A stretch of DNA of 53,358 nucleotides from Erysipelotrichaceae bacterium (GTDB lineage Bacteria; Bacillota_I; Bacilli_A; Erysipelotrichales; Erysipelotrichaceae): assembly GCA_013334325.1 (NCBI GenBank), contig JAAXXT010000015.1, positions 1 through 53,358 of the forward strand, read 5' to 3'. Numbering within the stretch: position 1 is the first letter of the stretch; each line of letters opens with the position of its first letter. This document shows positions 1 through 7,917 of this stretch, piece after piece. A model generated the notes under the pieces. That model saw nothing but the letters and a program-made list of their open reading frames with translations. It had not been told where the DNA came from and searched no databases. Made by a program: the position numbers and the translations under genes.

Positions 1-1021
1 CCCCAAACATAAGTAGACCCAATAGGATGGCCAATAGTTGAGAGAAATGGATGAGCTTATAGGCATCCTTACGCGCTTCTTCAAGTTTATTCGCACCTAA
101 TGCCTGGGAAATAACGACAGTTGTAGCCACCATCATCCCACCAAATAAAGTAAAGAAGATATCTGCGATCGTACTAGAGATAGACATTCCCGCCATAACC
201 TCTGTACCACGCGTTGAATAGAACTTAAATAAGAGTCCCATCCCTGCTGACCAGAAGATCTCATTGGTGGTTAATGGGATAGCTTTGATGGTAATGGCTT
301 TTTCTAAACGAGCTGAGATCTTAAACAGATCTTTGATTTTAGTGTTAAAGATGAAGTGTTTCTTTTTTAAGACAACCGCTATAACGATTACTTCAACGAC
401 ACGCGCAATAATGGTCGCAATCGCAGCCCCTTGTACGCCCCAACGAGGAAAGCCGAAATTCCCAAATATTAAACAATAATTAAAGAAAGCATTGGTCAAT
501 ATCGCTACGATGGAGGTATATAATGGAATCTTTGTTTCGCCAACTGAACGTAAAGCACTACTTACCACCATTGAGAAAGTCATAGGGATATAGGTTAACA
601 AGGCCAATCTTAAGTAAGCTGTGCCTTGTTCAATGACCGCAAGATCACTGGTAAAGAAACGAAGGATGGCTTCTGGAAAAAGAAACCCAAGCACAACAAA
701 AGGTAAGATGACCACATAGCTTGCGATAAGTGAGTATCTAAAAGATTGTTTAACGTGTTCTTCATCTTTCGCCCCAAAATATTGAGCGATAAAGATACTT
801 GCTGAACCAGAAAGACCCATGATCGCAAACATGGCGATCATATAGAACTTATTGGCGGAAGCAACTCCAGCGATGGCCGCATCACCTAACTGTCCAACCA
901 TCAGATTATCCAGTAAGTTGACACTGGATCCAATCAATTGTTGAAGCATAAAAGGCACCGCTAATGCTAAGACACGGAGATAAAATGTTTTGTTTTCTTT
1001 AAAGCCTTTTAGATTGATCAT
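1..1021 (-). CDS. MATE family multidrug/sodium antiporter, 3' end outside window
   Basis: The frame is open from an ATG at 1021 to the window edge, about 340 codons with no stop. The translation begins MINLKGFKENKTFYLRVLAL and has the MATE N-terminal signature: a hydrophobic first helix, then QQLIGSSVNLLDNLMVGQLG, then alternating hydrophobic helices (GLSGSASIFIAQYFGAKD near residues 85-100). MATE proteins are 12-helix inner-membrane exporters of cationic compounds driven by Na+ or H+. Family members are about 450 residues, so roughly a quarter is missing. It lies 20 bp downstream of the tRNA terminator and no clear promoter is seen. The substrate cannot be told from sequence. Confidence 0.88.
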   Translation of the reverse strand, partial: MINLKGFKENKTFYLRVLALAVPFMLQQLIGSSVNLLDNLMVGQLGDAAIAGVASANKFYMIAMFAIMGLSGSASIFIAQYFGAKDEEHVKQSFRYSLIASYVVILPFVVLGFLFPEAILRFFTSDLAVIEQGTAYLRLALLTYIPMTFSMVVSSALRSVGETKIPLYTSIVAILTNAFFNYCLIFGNFGFPRWGVQGAAIATIIARVVEVIVIAVVLKKKHFIFNTKIKDLFKISARLEKAITIKAIPLTTNEIFWSAGMGLLFKFYSTRGTEVMAGMSISSTIADIFFTLFGGMMVATTVVISQALGANKLEEARKDAYKLIHFSQLLAILLGLLMFG

Positions 1022-1041
1022 ATTTTCCTTATTTATAAGAT

Positions 1042-1064
1042 AAAAACCACAACTTCGTGGTTTT
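1042..1064 (-). terminator. Rho-independent terminator after the tRNA pair
   Basis: An 8-bp perfect stem (AAAACCAC at 1043-1050 with GTGGTTTT at 1057-1064) has a 6-nt loop. It is followed on the minus strand by a T-rich tract. It lies just after tRNA-Ala and just before the MATE start. Confidence 0.8.
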
Positions 1065-1073
1065 CGTAGAAAA

Positions 1074-1149
1074 TGGTGGAGCTTAACGGGCTCGAACCGT
1101 TGACCCCCTGCGTGCAAGGCAGGTGCTCTCCCAACTGAGCTAAAACCCC
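1074..1149 (-). tRNA. tRNA-Ala (anticodon TGC)
   Basis: A 76-nt cloverleaf read on the minus strand begins GGGGTTTTAGCTCAGTTGGG and ends in an encoded CCA. The anticodon loop is CTTGCAC, closed by CCTGC/GCAGG, giving anticodon TGC. The T-arm contains GGTTCGAGCC. It lies 8 nt after tRNA-Ile and shares its promoter and terminator. Confidence 0.97.
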
Positions 1150-1157
1150 GAATCCGA

Positions 1158-1234
1158 TGGTGGGCCTGAATGGACTCGAACCAACGACCTCGCCCTTATC
1201 AGGGGCGCGCTCTAACCACCTGAGCTACAGGCCC
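1158..1234 (-). tRNA. tRNA-Ile (anticodon GAT)
   Basis: A 77-nt cloverleaf on the minus strand begins GGGCCTGTAGCTCAGGTGG and ends in an encoded CCA. The anticodon loop carries GAT. It is the first gene of a two-tRNA operon (Ile-Ala). This pair usually sits in the 16S-23S spacer, but here there is no rRNA on either side. Confidence 0.97.
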
Positions 1235-1257
1235 ATACCACAACCGAATGCTTTATA

Positions 1258-1286
1258 AGTTTAACATTATGCTTAAATGATGTCAA
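1258..1286 (-). promoter_or_regulatory. Sigma-A-type promoter for the tRNA-Ile/tRNA-Ala operon
   Basis: The -35 is a perfect TTGACA (minus strand; 1281-1286), with a 17-bp spacer and -10 TAAACT (1258-1263). It places transcription start about 17 nt upstream of the tRNA-Ile 5' end, which suits a short 5' leader. Confidence 0.8.
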
Positions 1287-1326
1287 TAAAAAGCGATGTT
1301 TGTCTATAAATAAGTGTGAAAACAAA

Positions 1327-1341
1327 AAGGCTTTGAGCCTT
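1327..1341 (-). terminator. Terminator of the acylphosphatase-like gene
   Basis: A 6-bp stem AAGGCT/AGCCTT with a 3-nt loop is followed on the minus strand by TTTGTTTT. It lies 28 bp after the stop codon. Confidence 0.7.
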
Positions 1342-1368
1342 CTTATTTTTTTATCGATTTTTAATACG

Positions 1369-1728
1369 CTAAATCAATTCAAATGTGCTTTCTTTAGGAT
1401 CGATTGGGATGACTTCTTGTTTGTGTTCTTTGATCGAGATACGTTTGATATTTAAGATATGTTCAATAAGATAATTGGCCTTGTTTTCTGGTCCTTGGAT
1501 CTCTAATTCGATCTCACCTGAGGGTTTATTATTAATAAATCCAGTAAGCTTTAAACGATGAACGAGATGTTCAGTTTCTAAACGAAGACCACGATGTTGA
1601 AGCCTACCAGAGAATAAACAAAGAATCCGAACTTCATCATAGGGCTTAAACTCAGGTATTGATAAGTCTCTTACCTTATTTATGATGTACTGATTACGAG
1701 CCTTCCTTAGCTTGCTATTGTTGCTCAT
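1369..1728 (-). CDS. Acylphosphatase-like protein
   Basis: 119 residues from the ATG at 1728, chosen because GAGGG lies 6-7 nt upstream; a longer frame to 1764 has no such site. From about residue 35 the sequence follows the acylphosphatase fold: SGRLQHRGLR matches the phosphate-binding loop GRVQGVGFR, and LTGFINNKPSGEIELEIQG matches the following strand and helix. The catalytic Arg (of GLR) and Asn (of GFINN) of the family are present. Acylphosphatases hydrolyse acyl phosphates in the cytoplasm. The extra 35-residue basic N-terminus and the divergent loop (QHR instead of QGV) mean activity is uncertain. It lies alone between rpsI and the tRNA pair, with terminators on both sides. Confidence 0.65.
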   Translation of the reverse strand: MSNNSKLRKARNQYIINKVRDLSIPEFKPYDEVRILCLFSGRLQHRGLRLETEHLVHRLKLTGFINNKPSGEIELEIQGPENKANYLIEHILNIKRISIKEHKQEVIPIDPKESTFELI

Positions 1729-1802
1729 AGGTTCCCTCACCTTAATCTCACCACATGTACGCACTCATAGACACATGACTTTTAAATACTTTATGAAGAT
1801 AT

Positions 1803-1834
1803 AAAAAAACCTGTATAAAATATACAGGTTTTTA
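1803..1834 (-). terminator. Terminator of the rplM-rpsI operon
   Basis: A 10-bp perfect stem AACCTGTATA (1808-1817) / TATACAGGTT (1821-1830) is flanked by A and T runs on both sides. It lies 7 bp after the rpsI stop. Symmetry would allow it to work in either direction. Confidence 0.88.
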
Positions 1835-1840
1835 AATCCA

Positions 1841-2251
1841 TTAACGTTTGGAGAACTGAGGAGCTCTTCTGGCTTTCTTGAGACCGTATTTCTTACGTTC
1901 CTTACCACGTGAATCACGTGTTAGGAATCCAGCTGCCTTTAAGGCAGGACGGTAATCAAGGCTGGCTTCCAAGAGTGCGCGGCTGATGCCGTGTCTCATG
2001 GCACCGGATTGACCGGTATAACCACCACCGATAACGTTGATCAAGACATCGAAGCTGTTAAGCGTTTCAGTCAATTCTAACGGTGAACGGACGACCATTC
2101 TGAGGGTTTCTAACGGGAGGTATTCATCTAAAGTTTTATCATTGACGGAGATGATACCAGTGCCCGGTGTCATATAAACACGAGCGATGGATGTCTTACG
2201 TCTGCCGGTGCCCAAATATTGGACAGCTGCTTTCTTTTTCTTTGCGACCAT
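1841..2251 (-). CDS. rpsI: 30S ribosomal protein S9 (uS9)
   Basis: 136 residues. It shows the S9 landmarks: the N-terminal [15 protein letters not shown], the middle [21 protein letters not shown], and the basic C-terminal tail ending in FSKR, which reaches the ribosomal P site. It is second in the rplM-rpsI operon with 8 nt between genes. Length is slightly over the usual 130. Confidence 0.98.
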   Translation of the reverse strand: MVAKKKKAAVQYLGTGRRKTSIARVYMTPGTGIISVNDKTLDEYLPLETLRMVVRSPLELTETLNSFDVLINVIGGGYTGQSGAMRHGISRALLEASLDYRPALKAAGFLTRDSRGKERKKYGLKKARRAPQFSKR

Positions 2252-2259
2252 TTTTCCTC

Positions 2260-2697
2260 CTAGCCCTTAATCTTCATTTCTTTTGGCTGTTGAGCCGCAT
2301 GCGGATGAGTAGAGCCTGTGTAAACGAATAAGTGCAGTCTCTGTTTGTCACCCAGTTTCGTATGAGGAAGCATCCCGTGAACGGCCTTTGTGACCCATTC
2401 CTCTGGATATTGTTCACGCATAATCTTGGTAGATCTTACACGTAAGCCGCCTGCCCATTGTGAGGTAGCATAATAGTTTTTCTTAAACTCTTGATCTCCA
2501 GTAACGACAACTTTGTCGGCGTTAATGACAATCACGAAATCACCGGTATCCACATTCGGGGTATATGTAGGCAAGTGTTTGCCTCTTAATACTGTAGCAA
2601 CCTCAGTTGCTAATCTTCCTAATGTTAATCCGGCTCCGTCAACAACATACCATTGACGTACAACTTCTGCTGGTTTGGCCATCGTAGTTTGGCGCAT
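2260..2697 (-). CDS. rplM: 50S ribosomal protein L13 (uL13)
   Basis: 145 residues beginning MRQTTMAKP, the usual Firmicutes L13 start, with AGGAGA upstream. It contains [19 protein letters not shown] and the C-terminal [14 protein letters not shown] region. L13 is an early 23S-binding assembly protein. It is the first gene of rplM-rpsI, behind a strong promoter and a structured leader. Confidence 0.98.
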   Translation of the reverse strand: MRQTTMAKPAEVVRQWYVVDGAGLTLGRLATEVATVLRGKHLPTYTPNVDTGDFVIVINADKVVVTGDQEFKKNYYATSQWAGGLRVRSTKIMREQYPEEWVTKAVHGMLPHTKLGDKQRLHLFVYTGSTHPHAAQQPKEMKIKG

Positions 2698-2751
2698 AGT
2701 TTTTTCTCCTAACCATTGTAGTTTCCGGGGCTACATTGGCATAAAGTGCCG
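2698..2751 (-). promoter_or_regulatory. Structured 5' leader of rplM (L13-leader-like)
   Basis: About 54 nt from the predicted start to the ATG. It can fold GGCA-CTTTA-TGCC (2738-2750), followed by a 9-bp stem with one mismatch, CCAATGTAG/CTACAATGG (2713-2739), around a CCCCGGAAA loop. The second stem lies directly before the Shine-Dalgarno sequence. Firmicutes rplM leaders are a known autoregulatory class (Rfam L13_leader); assignment here rests on position and structure only. Confidence 0.55.
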
Positions 2752-2757
2752 ATTACC

Positions 2758-2786
2758 ATTGTAATCAATATAAGCAAAGGTGTCAA
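2758..2786 (-). promoter_or_regulatory. Promoter of rplM-rpsI
   Basis: -35 TTGACA (2781-2786), 17-bp spacer, -10 TACAAT (2758-2763), minus strand. The -35 lies inside the 3' arm of an inverted repeat (2779-2804). Confidence 0.85.
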
Positions 2787-2804
2787 GGGTTATTTCTTGA
2801 CACC
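2779..2804 (-). terminator. Inverted repeat after the PHP gene, probable weak terminator overlapping the rplM -35
   Basis: A 9-bp perfect stem GGTGTCAAG/CTTGACACC with an 8-nt loop lies 15 bp after the PHP stop. Only a short T run follows (TTTGCTTATA). The 3' arm contains the -35 TTGACA of the rplM promoter, so this could be a terminator, an operator, or both. Confidence 0.5.
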
Positions 2805-2818
2805 TGTGTTAAGTTGAC

Positions 2819-3610
2819 TTATTTATGAACTCTAGGCATTTTAAGCTCTTTTAATGGACTAATCCCTAAATTTTTTAAATAGTGCTCTGCTTTTTCGATC
2901 GTCTCATAATCTACGAGATCTAAAGGTGAATGGGCATCAACCCCTATCATCACAGGTCCTTGTATCTTCGCTGCGAGCTCCCAGAACTTAGGATAAGGAT
3001 AGGTCATTCGATCGAATTGATTACGTATACCTCCTAAATTATATTCCACAGGTATATTGAGCTCTTTCGCTTTCTTTAAGATACGAATACTCATCTCAGT
3101 GGCTTCAGGGGTCCATTTATCCATACTTCTTACGAAGATGTCTGGATGGGCAAAGTAATCGAAGAGACCACTTTCTAATGCCTTCATCGTATCTGCTTCA
3201 TAATCTCTTAAGAGATTCTCTGTATCGTTATAATGGCCGTAGTATCTCCCATTGGTCTCAAAGAGATGGAAGTGATTGCCTAATACGACATAATCCAGTT
3301 GATGGGTATCGATCAAGCTCTTTAATTGATCCATTCGACCTTCATAATACTCTGCTTCTACTCCTAGATAGATTTTGATTCTACTCGCATATTGACGTCT
3401 TAAGGCATTGATATGATGGACATAGTCTTCCATAAGAGAAATATCCATTCTTATGTTTCTAGAGTCTAAAGGATGATAAGGCCAAGGACTATGATCACTA
3501 AAACCGAGCTCACTTAAACCAGCTTCAAGTGCTTTCAATACATAGTCTTCATCTGTGCCTTCAGCGTGTCTACAACGCATCGTATGGGTGTGGTAATTGG
3601 TGGTGATCAT
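2819..3610 (-). CDS. PHP-domain phosphatase, histidinol-phosphatase (HisJ) like
   Basis: 263 residues. The PHP metal-binding motifs are in order: HTH at 7-9, H15 in CRHAEG, SDHSPW near 39-44, an acidic ligand in GVEAEY, GNHFH, AHPD, and the C-terminal GVDAHSP. This matches trinuclear-metal phosphoesterases of the HisJ/HisK type, which dephosphorylate L-histidinol phosphate. No other histidine biosynthesis gene is present, so the substrate may differ. The ATG overlaps the truA stop by 4 nt, so it is translationally coupled at the end of the ecf-truA operon. Confidence 0.8.
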   Translation of the reverse strand: MITTNYHTHTMRCRHAEGTDEDYVLKALEAGLSELGFSDHSPWPYHPLDSRNIRMDISLMEDYVHHINALRRQYASRIKIYLGVEAEYYEGRMDQLKSLIDTHQLDYVVLGNHFHLFETNGRYYGHYNDTENLLRDYEADTMKALESGLFDYFAHPDIFVRSMDKWTPEATEMSIRILKKAKELNIPVEYNLGGIRNQFDRMTYPYPKFWELAAKIQGPVMIGVDAHSPLDLVDYETIEKAEHYLKNLGISPLKELKMPRVHK

Positions 3611-4365
3611 TGGCCCTCCGGGTATTCGACTTCCGTCAAATAAAGACCGCAGGGTTCAGCTACACCACTATACGCTGTCTTATCTTTAGATTCTAAAATT
3701 CTCTTTGCATCAGAGATCTTAAGCTTACCTTTACCGATATCGATGATACACGCCATCATCATTCTGATCATGTGTCTCATAAAGCCATCGCCTTCGATCG
3801 TAAAGCGTAAGACATCTCCTTCATCTTCTAATTCAAAACGGAATATGGTTCTTACTTGATTAGGTGTCTCCGCATAACTATTTCCACAGAAAGCACTGAA
3901 ATCATGGGTACCTATAAATACGCTCATCGCTTTACGCATGTTGTCTCGATGTAGATGAGGCTCTATACACGCATGAGTTTCATAGTTGAACGGTTGGATC
4001 TCTCCTTGATAGATAAGATACTCATATTGTTTACGCACGACTGAATATCGAGCATGAAATTGTTTAGAAACAAACAATACCTCTATGATTTTGATATCCA
4101 TAGGTAATTGTCGATTAAAGGCCTTCATCCATTCTGCTTCGTTTAGATTGAGCTCTGTATCAAAATGAAAAACCTGCCCCAACGCATGGACCTTAGCATC
4201 AGTTCTTCCTGAACCTACGACTTGGACATCACGTTGATGCATGGTTTTAAGGATGTCTTCTAATAGACCTTGGATACTTGTAACGTTGTTTTGGACTTGC
4301 CAACCACTATAATGAGCTCCATGATACATTACAGTGCATTTGACGCGTTTTAGAGGCTTAACCAT
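3607..4365 (-). CDS. truA: tRNA pseudouridine(38-40) synthase
   Basis: 252 residues, normal for TruA. The catalytic Asp is D56 in GSGRTDAKVHALGQ. DGFMRHMIRMMMA near residues 195-207 is the RNA-binding floor of the active site. It isomerises uridines 38-40 in the anticodon stem of many tRNAs. It overlaps the end of ecfT by 16 nt and the PHP gene by 4 nt. The ecfA1-ecfA2-ecfT-truA order is standard in Firmicutes. Confidence 0.96.
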   Translation of the reverse strand: MVKPLKRVKCTVMYHGAHYSGWQVQNNVTSIQGLLEDILKTMHQRDVQVVGSGRTDAKVHALGQVFHFDTELNLNEAEWMKAFNRQLPMDIKIIEVLFVSKQFHARYSVVRKQYEYLIYQGEIQPFNYETHACIEPHLHRDNMRKAMSVFIGTHDFSAFCGNSYAETPNQVRTIFRFELEDEGDVLRFTIEGDGFMRHMIRMMMACIIDIGKGKLKISDAKRILESKDKTAYSGVAEPCGLYLTEVEYPEGQ

Positions 4366-5144
4366 ATGATTACTCCCAATAAGGATAAGACCCCACCCAT
4401 CATCACTGTGTCCCTATAGGTAGGTTTTAATTGTTTATAACGAGTACGATGTTGAGCCACTACATAACCTCTGGCTTCCATAGCATCTGCCAATTCTTCA
4501 GCTCTTTGAAAACTAGACACAAACAAAGGAACGATCAAGGATAAGATGGCCATGATCTTCTCTTTAAATGAGCCTTCTTTAAGATCTACTCCTCGACTCG
4601 CTTGAGCTTTCATGATGCGATTGGTCTCATCGATAAGTGTAGGTATAAAGCGTAACGCAATGGAAATCATCATCGCGATCTCATGAGATGGTAGACCTAT
4701 TTTTTTAAAAGGACTTAAGAGATCTTCAATACCCAAGGTAAGATCCATAGGTTTAGTAGAAACCGTTAATAAGGTCGTTATAACGATCATAAGAGTCAAT
4801 CTCACCATAATGTATAAGGTTTGAAATACAGCATCACTATACAAGGTAAAACCATAAATGTTGAATAAGACATAGCCTGTTCTTATGACCAAAGAATTGA
4901 TCACAAACAAGAAACTCAACATAAAGATCATAGGCTTCATCGATTTCAAGATCATCTTAAGAGAGATCTTCGTAAACAACAAGGCAATCAAGACAAAAGC
5001 CGCAATGACCCCATATCCAATAAATCCAGATGGGAAAAATACCGACACCATCAATATAAGCATCCCTAGGATCTTAAATCGTGGATCGAGTTTATGGGTA
5101 AAGGTATTTAAAGGAATGTATCTTCCTAAGGCGATGTTGTTCAT
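4350..5144 (-). CDS. ecfT: ECF transporter transmembrane subunit EcfT
   Basis: 264 residues with five to six hydrophobic segments. The two coupling motifs of the family are ASRGVDLKEG near residue 180 and EARGYV near residue 225; their Ala-Arg-Gly triplets dock into the ATPases. EcfT connects interchangeable substrate-binding S components to EcfA1/EcfA2 to import vitamins and related micronutrients. It overlaps ecfA2 by 4 nt (ATGA). No S component lies in the window. Confidence 0.95.
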   Translation of the reverse strand: MNNIALGRYIPLNTFTHKLDPRFKILGMLILMVSVFFPSGFIGYGVIAAFVLIALLFTKISLKMILKSMKPMIFMLSFLFVINSLVIRTGYVLFNIYGFTLYSDAVFQTLYIMVRLTLMIVITTLLTVSTKPMDLTLGIEDLLSPFKKIGLPSHEIAMMISIALRFIPTLIDETNRIMKAQASRGVDLKEGSFKEKIMAILSLIVPLFVSSFQRAEELADAMEARGYVVAQHRTRYKQLKPTYRDTVMMGGVLSLLGVIIWLSL

Positions 5145-5995
5145 CGTTTGATCTCCTTAGAAATGGCTTCCGCAAGATCTTCTAGATAACGCATCGGTTG
5201 TTTAAACTCAAAGCCTCCATCAAGTAGAGCTTCTTTGAATAATAAGAGCTGAGGTAGATTCATCTGTATATCTTCGACTTGGGTCTTTCGTTCAAAGTAA
5301 TCGGTCACTCTTTGATGATTGATAACTTCTCCGTCTTTCATGACGACCACATTATCGCAATAGTTGATGACATGTTCCATATCATGGGTTACGATCAATA
5401 TCGTTTTCCCATTTTCTTTATTGAGTCTTAAAAAGAGCTCCATCATGGCTTTAGATCCTTGAGGATCTAAACCCGCAGTAGGTTCATCTAAAACCAAGAC
5501 ATCTGGATCGATCGCTAAAATACCTGCGATCGCGACTCTTCGCTTCTGTCCTCCTGATATATCTAAAGGTGACTTCTCTGCGAAGCTTTCATCTAGACCT
5601 ACCAGCTTTAGCGCATTCATCGCTAAGACCTTGGCTTGAGCTTCAGGAACTTTAAAGTTTAAAGGTCCAAACATGATGTCTTTTAAAATGGTTTCTTCAA
5701 ACAATTGGTATTCTGGGAACTGAAAAACAAGACCTACTCTTTGTCTTAAAGACTTAAGTTCTTTAGGTTTATGTTTATTGGTGATGGTTCGATCTAAAAC
5801 CAATACGGTTCCTTCTGATGGTAAGAGTAAAGCATTGAGATGTTGAACTAAGGTACTTTTACCTGAGCCTGTAGGACCGATAATGGCAGTTACTTTTCCC
5901 ATCTCAAATGCCAAGTCGATATTCTTAAGAGCCTCATACGCAAAAGGAGTGTTTGGGGCATATTTAAAGTTTACTTTTTCGAACGCAATAGGCAT
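5141..5995 (-). CDS. ecfA2: ECF transporter ATP-binding subunit EcfA2
   Basis: 284 residues. Walker A is GPTGSGKST (40-48), the signature is ISGGQKRRVAIAG, and Walker B is DVLVLDEPTAGLDPQG, followed by the switch His in VTHDME. The C-terminal extension FKEALLDGGFEF is typical of this subunit. It is the second ATPase of the group II ECF module. It starts 25 nt inside the end of ecfA1 and stops with TGA. Confidence 0.95.
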   Translation of the reverse strand: MPIAFEKVNFKYAPNTPFAYEALKNIDLAFEMGKVTAIIGPTGSGKSTLVQHLNALLLPSEGTVLVLDRTITNKHKPKELKSLRQRVGLVFQFPEYQLFEETILKDIMFGPLNFKVPEAQAKVLAMNALKLVGLDESFAEKSPLDISGGQKRRVAIAGILAIDPDVLVLDEPTAGLDPQGSKAMMELFLRLNKENGKTILIVTHDMEHVINYCDNVVVMKDGEVINHQRVTDYFERKTQVEDIQMNLPQLLLFKEALLDGGFEFKQPMRYLEDLAEAISKEIKR

Positions 5996-6798
5996 AGTTC
6001 AGCCACCATCCTTTCCGTATCTAAGGTCTCTTTTAAAACGATACCTCTACGTTTTAAGGCATTGGCTAGTTTTACACTAAATGGGGCATCTAGTTTAAGA
6101 GAGATCATTTCTTTTTCATCGATCATGATTTCAGAAGGCAATCCGTCTTTAACGATCTTCCCTTCAAACATGATCAAGACATGATCAGATTTCTTAACTT
6201 CTTCGATATCATGCGTAATCGATAAAATGGTCATCCCATATTCTTTATGAAGGGCATTAACCAAGGCATTGATTTCAGACTTGCCTTCAGGATCCAACAT
6301 ACTGGTGGCTTCATCTAAGATCAAGATCTCCGGTTTCATCGCTAAAACACCAGCGATCGCTACACGTTGTTTTTGTCCACCAGATAAGCGGGTCGGTTCT
6401 TGATCAAGATACTTACTCATATCGACTCTTGCCGCATAGTTATTGATGATATCGTCCATTAAGGCAGGATCTACTTGATGATTCTCTAATCCAAATGCGA
6501 TATCATCTCTTACTGTAGCGCCTATGAATTGATTATCTGGATTTTGAAAAACGATGCCGATCTTACGACGAATGACATCTAGATTGGCTTCGGTGAGTTC
6601 CAGATCATCGATGAGGATCTCTCCAGATCCTTTCTCTAATAGACCGATAAGAAGCTTCGCAATGGTGCTCTTACCTGATCCATTATGCCCGATAAGAGTT
6701 GTATAAGAACCCTTCTCAACCGTAAAAGAGACGTCATTGACGACGTCTGTTTCTAAATCATAGGAAAATTTTAAATGGTTTACTTTAATAGGGTTCAA
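5971..6798 (-). CDS. ecfA1: ECF transporter ATP-binding subunit EcfA1
   Basis: 275 residues. Walker A is GHNGSGKST (37-45), the signature LSGGQKQRVAIAG, Walker B EILILDEATSMLDPEG, and the switch His in ITHDIEEV. The start codon is TTG at 6798, supported by GGTGGAGA 7 nt upstream and by alignment of MNPIKVNHLKFSYD with the family. It is first in the ecfA1-ecfA2-ecfT-truA-PHP run. Confidence 0.95.
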   Translation of the reverse strand: MNPIKVNHLKFSYDLETDVVNDVSFTVEKGSYTTLIGHNGSGKSTIAKLLIGLLEKGSGEILIDDLELTEANLDVIRRKIGIVFQNPDNQFIGATVRDDIAFGLENHQVDPALMDDIINNYAARVDMSKYLDQEPTRLSGGQKQRVAIAGVLAMKPEILILDEATSMLDPEGKSEINALVNALHKEYGMTILSITHDIEEVKKSDHVLIMFEGKIVKDGLPSEIMIDEKEMISLKLDAPFSVKLANALKRRGIVLKETLDTERMVAELCLLRSKK

Positions 6799-6811
6799 AT
6801 CTTCTCCACCT

Positions 6812-7267
6812 TTATTCGCTAAAATCCCAGCCTAAGTATTTCAGTTTGTGTGTTTTAGCAATCTCAGCTGTAAATATAACAGCGTCTAATATCGTTTGGG
6901 CATCTGCTTTTACTTTCTTCTTAAACATCATACGAGCTGTTCCTACGACCTTTTCATAGCCATTGGCGATCAGAAGTACTTCAACTTCAGGACCTTTGGT
7001 TTCATCGGTTGCGATGTATTGGACCAAGGTAATTTTCTTCTTAGGATCTAAGGTCTTAGTCATCTCAGCGATTTGGGTACTATAACTTTGAGTCAATGAT
7101 TTCGATAAAGTACTCTTAGGGGGTACTATTGGAAAAACAGTTGTGGATTCAGGAAGTTCTACAGTGACAGAAGGCTTGATGTCTTGGGTACGTTTGATCT
7201 TACTCACGACATAAGCACTGGCCGCTGCAACGCCTACCAAAGCGATAAGTTTAGTTCTTGTTTTCAT
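6812..7267 (-). CDS. Hypothetical protein with one N-terminal membrane anchor
   Basis: 151 residues from the second of two adjacent ATGs (7267); the first (7270) is only 4 nt from GAGG. A hydrophobic stretch at about residues 5-21 (LIALVGVAAASAYVVSKI) looks like an uncleaved signal anchor with no lipobox. A Pro/Ser/Thr-rich linker follows. Then comes a compact domain from about residue 70 (KKITLVQYIATDETKGPEVE) that predicts as alternating strand and helix. I do not recognise the family. It lies 13 nt before ecfA1 and may share its transcript. Confidence 0.7.
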   Translation of the reverse strand: MKTRTKLIALVGVAAASAYVVSKIKRTQDIKPSVTVELPESTTVFPIVPPKSTLSKSLTQSYSTQIAEMTKTLDPKKKITLVQYIATDETKGPEVEVLLIANGYEKVVGTARMMFKKKVKADAQTILDAVIFTAEIAKTHKLKYLGWDFSE

Positions 7268-7302
7268 CATTTAACCTCGCATGATTATTTTACCATAAAA
7301 CA

Positions 7303-7887
7303 CTAATATTTACGGCTTATGAGCAATAAGCCATCCCCTATTTCTAAGTCGATCACATTTAAATCGCTTTCATTTAGGATCCATGTTTTAAAGTCGTTGA
7401 TCTTTCTAACCATTTGTTTTAGATCTCGACTTTGATCAGATCGCTCTGTTTTAGTTTCCCCATGAAAGTCGATGTTATCGACTAAGATATATCCATTAGG
7501 ATTTAGAAATGGTAAATATTTTAAGAAGAGCGCTTTGTTTTGACTCTTAGGCCCATCGATAAAAATGAAGTCATAGTGTCTGTTAGGGACATAAGATAAG
7601 GCATCGATATTTTCTACAGTGATTTGATCTTGTAGATCCATCATCTGAATATTAGATTCAGCGATCTTCGCTCTTTTCTCTAGAAGTTCTAGACTTGTGA
7701 TATGGATATCTTTATTCAACAGAGCCATACTGATCGACCAGACCCCATAACCTGTTCCTATTTCTAAGATCGATGTGATCTCTTGGCTTAGGATCAAGTG
7801 CTCACAGTAGAAAAGACCATCTTGTGTCATCGATGGGATCTTATCTAGTGTAGCTTTGGTTTTGATCTGGTCGAATGTGTTCATCAT
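7303..7887 (-). CDS. SAM-dependent O-methyltransferase, YrrM/TrmR-like family
   Basis: About 194 residues. Motif I is ILEIGTGYGVWSISMA, motif II the acidic ITSLELLEKRA, then HYDFIFIDGPKSQN and GYILVDNIDFHG, as in class-III O-methyltransferases. Some of these (TrmR) methylate the wobble mo5U in tRNA. The ATG at 7887 is preferred over an upstream in-frame GTG at 7899, which lies inside the rplQ terminator stem. The best Shine-Dalgarno, AAGGTG, is in the 3' arm of that stem, 9 nt before this ATG. Confidence 0.85.
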   Translation of the reverse strand: MMNTFDQIKTKATLDKIPSMTQDGLFYCEHLILSQEITSILEIGTGYGVWSISMALLNKDIHITSLELLEKRAKIAESNIQMMDLQDQITVENIDALSYVPNRHYDFIFIDGPKSQNKALFLKYLPFLNPNGYILVDNIDFHGETKTERSDQSRDLKQMVRKINDFKTWILNESDLNVIDLEIGDGLLLISRKY

Positions 7888-7891
7888 TAAG

Positions 7892-7913
7892 AAAAGCACC
7901 TTGCGGTGCTTTT
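7892..7913 (-). terminator. Terminator of the S10-spc-alpha superoperon
   Basis: A 9-bp perfect stem AAAAGCACC/GGTGCTTTT with a 4-nt loop starts 4 bp after the rplQ stop. It is followed by a short T-rich tract. It also carries the likely Shine-Dalgarno of the next gene. Confidence 0.85.
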
Positions 7914-7917
7914 AGTG

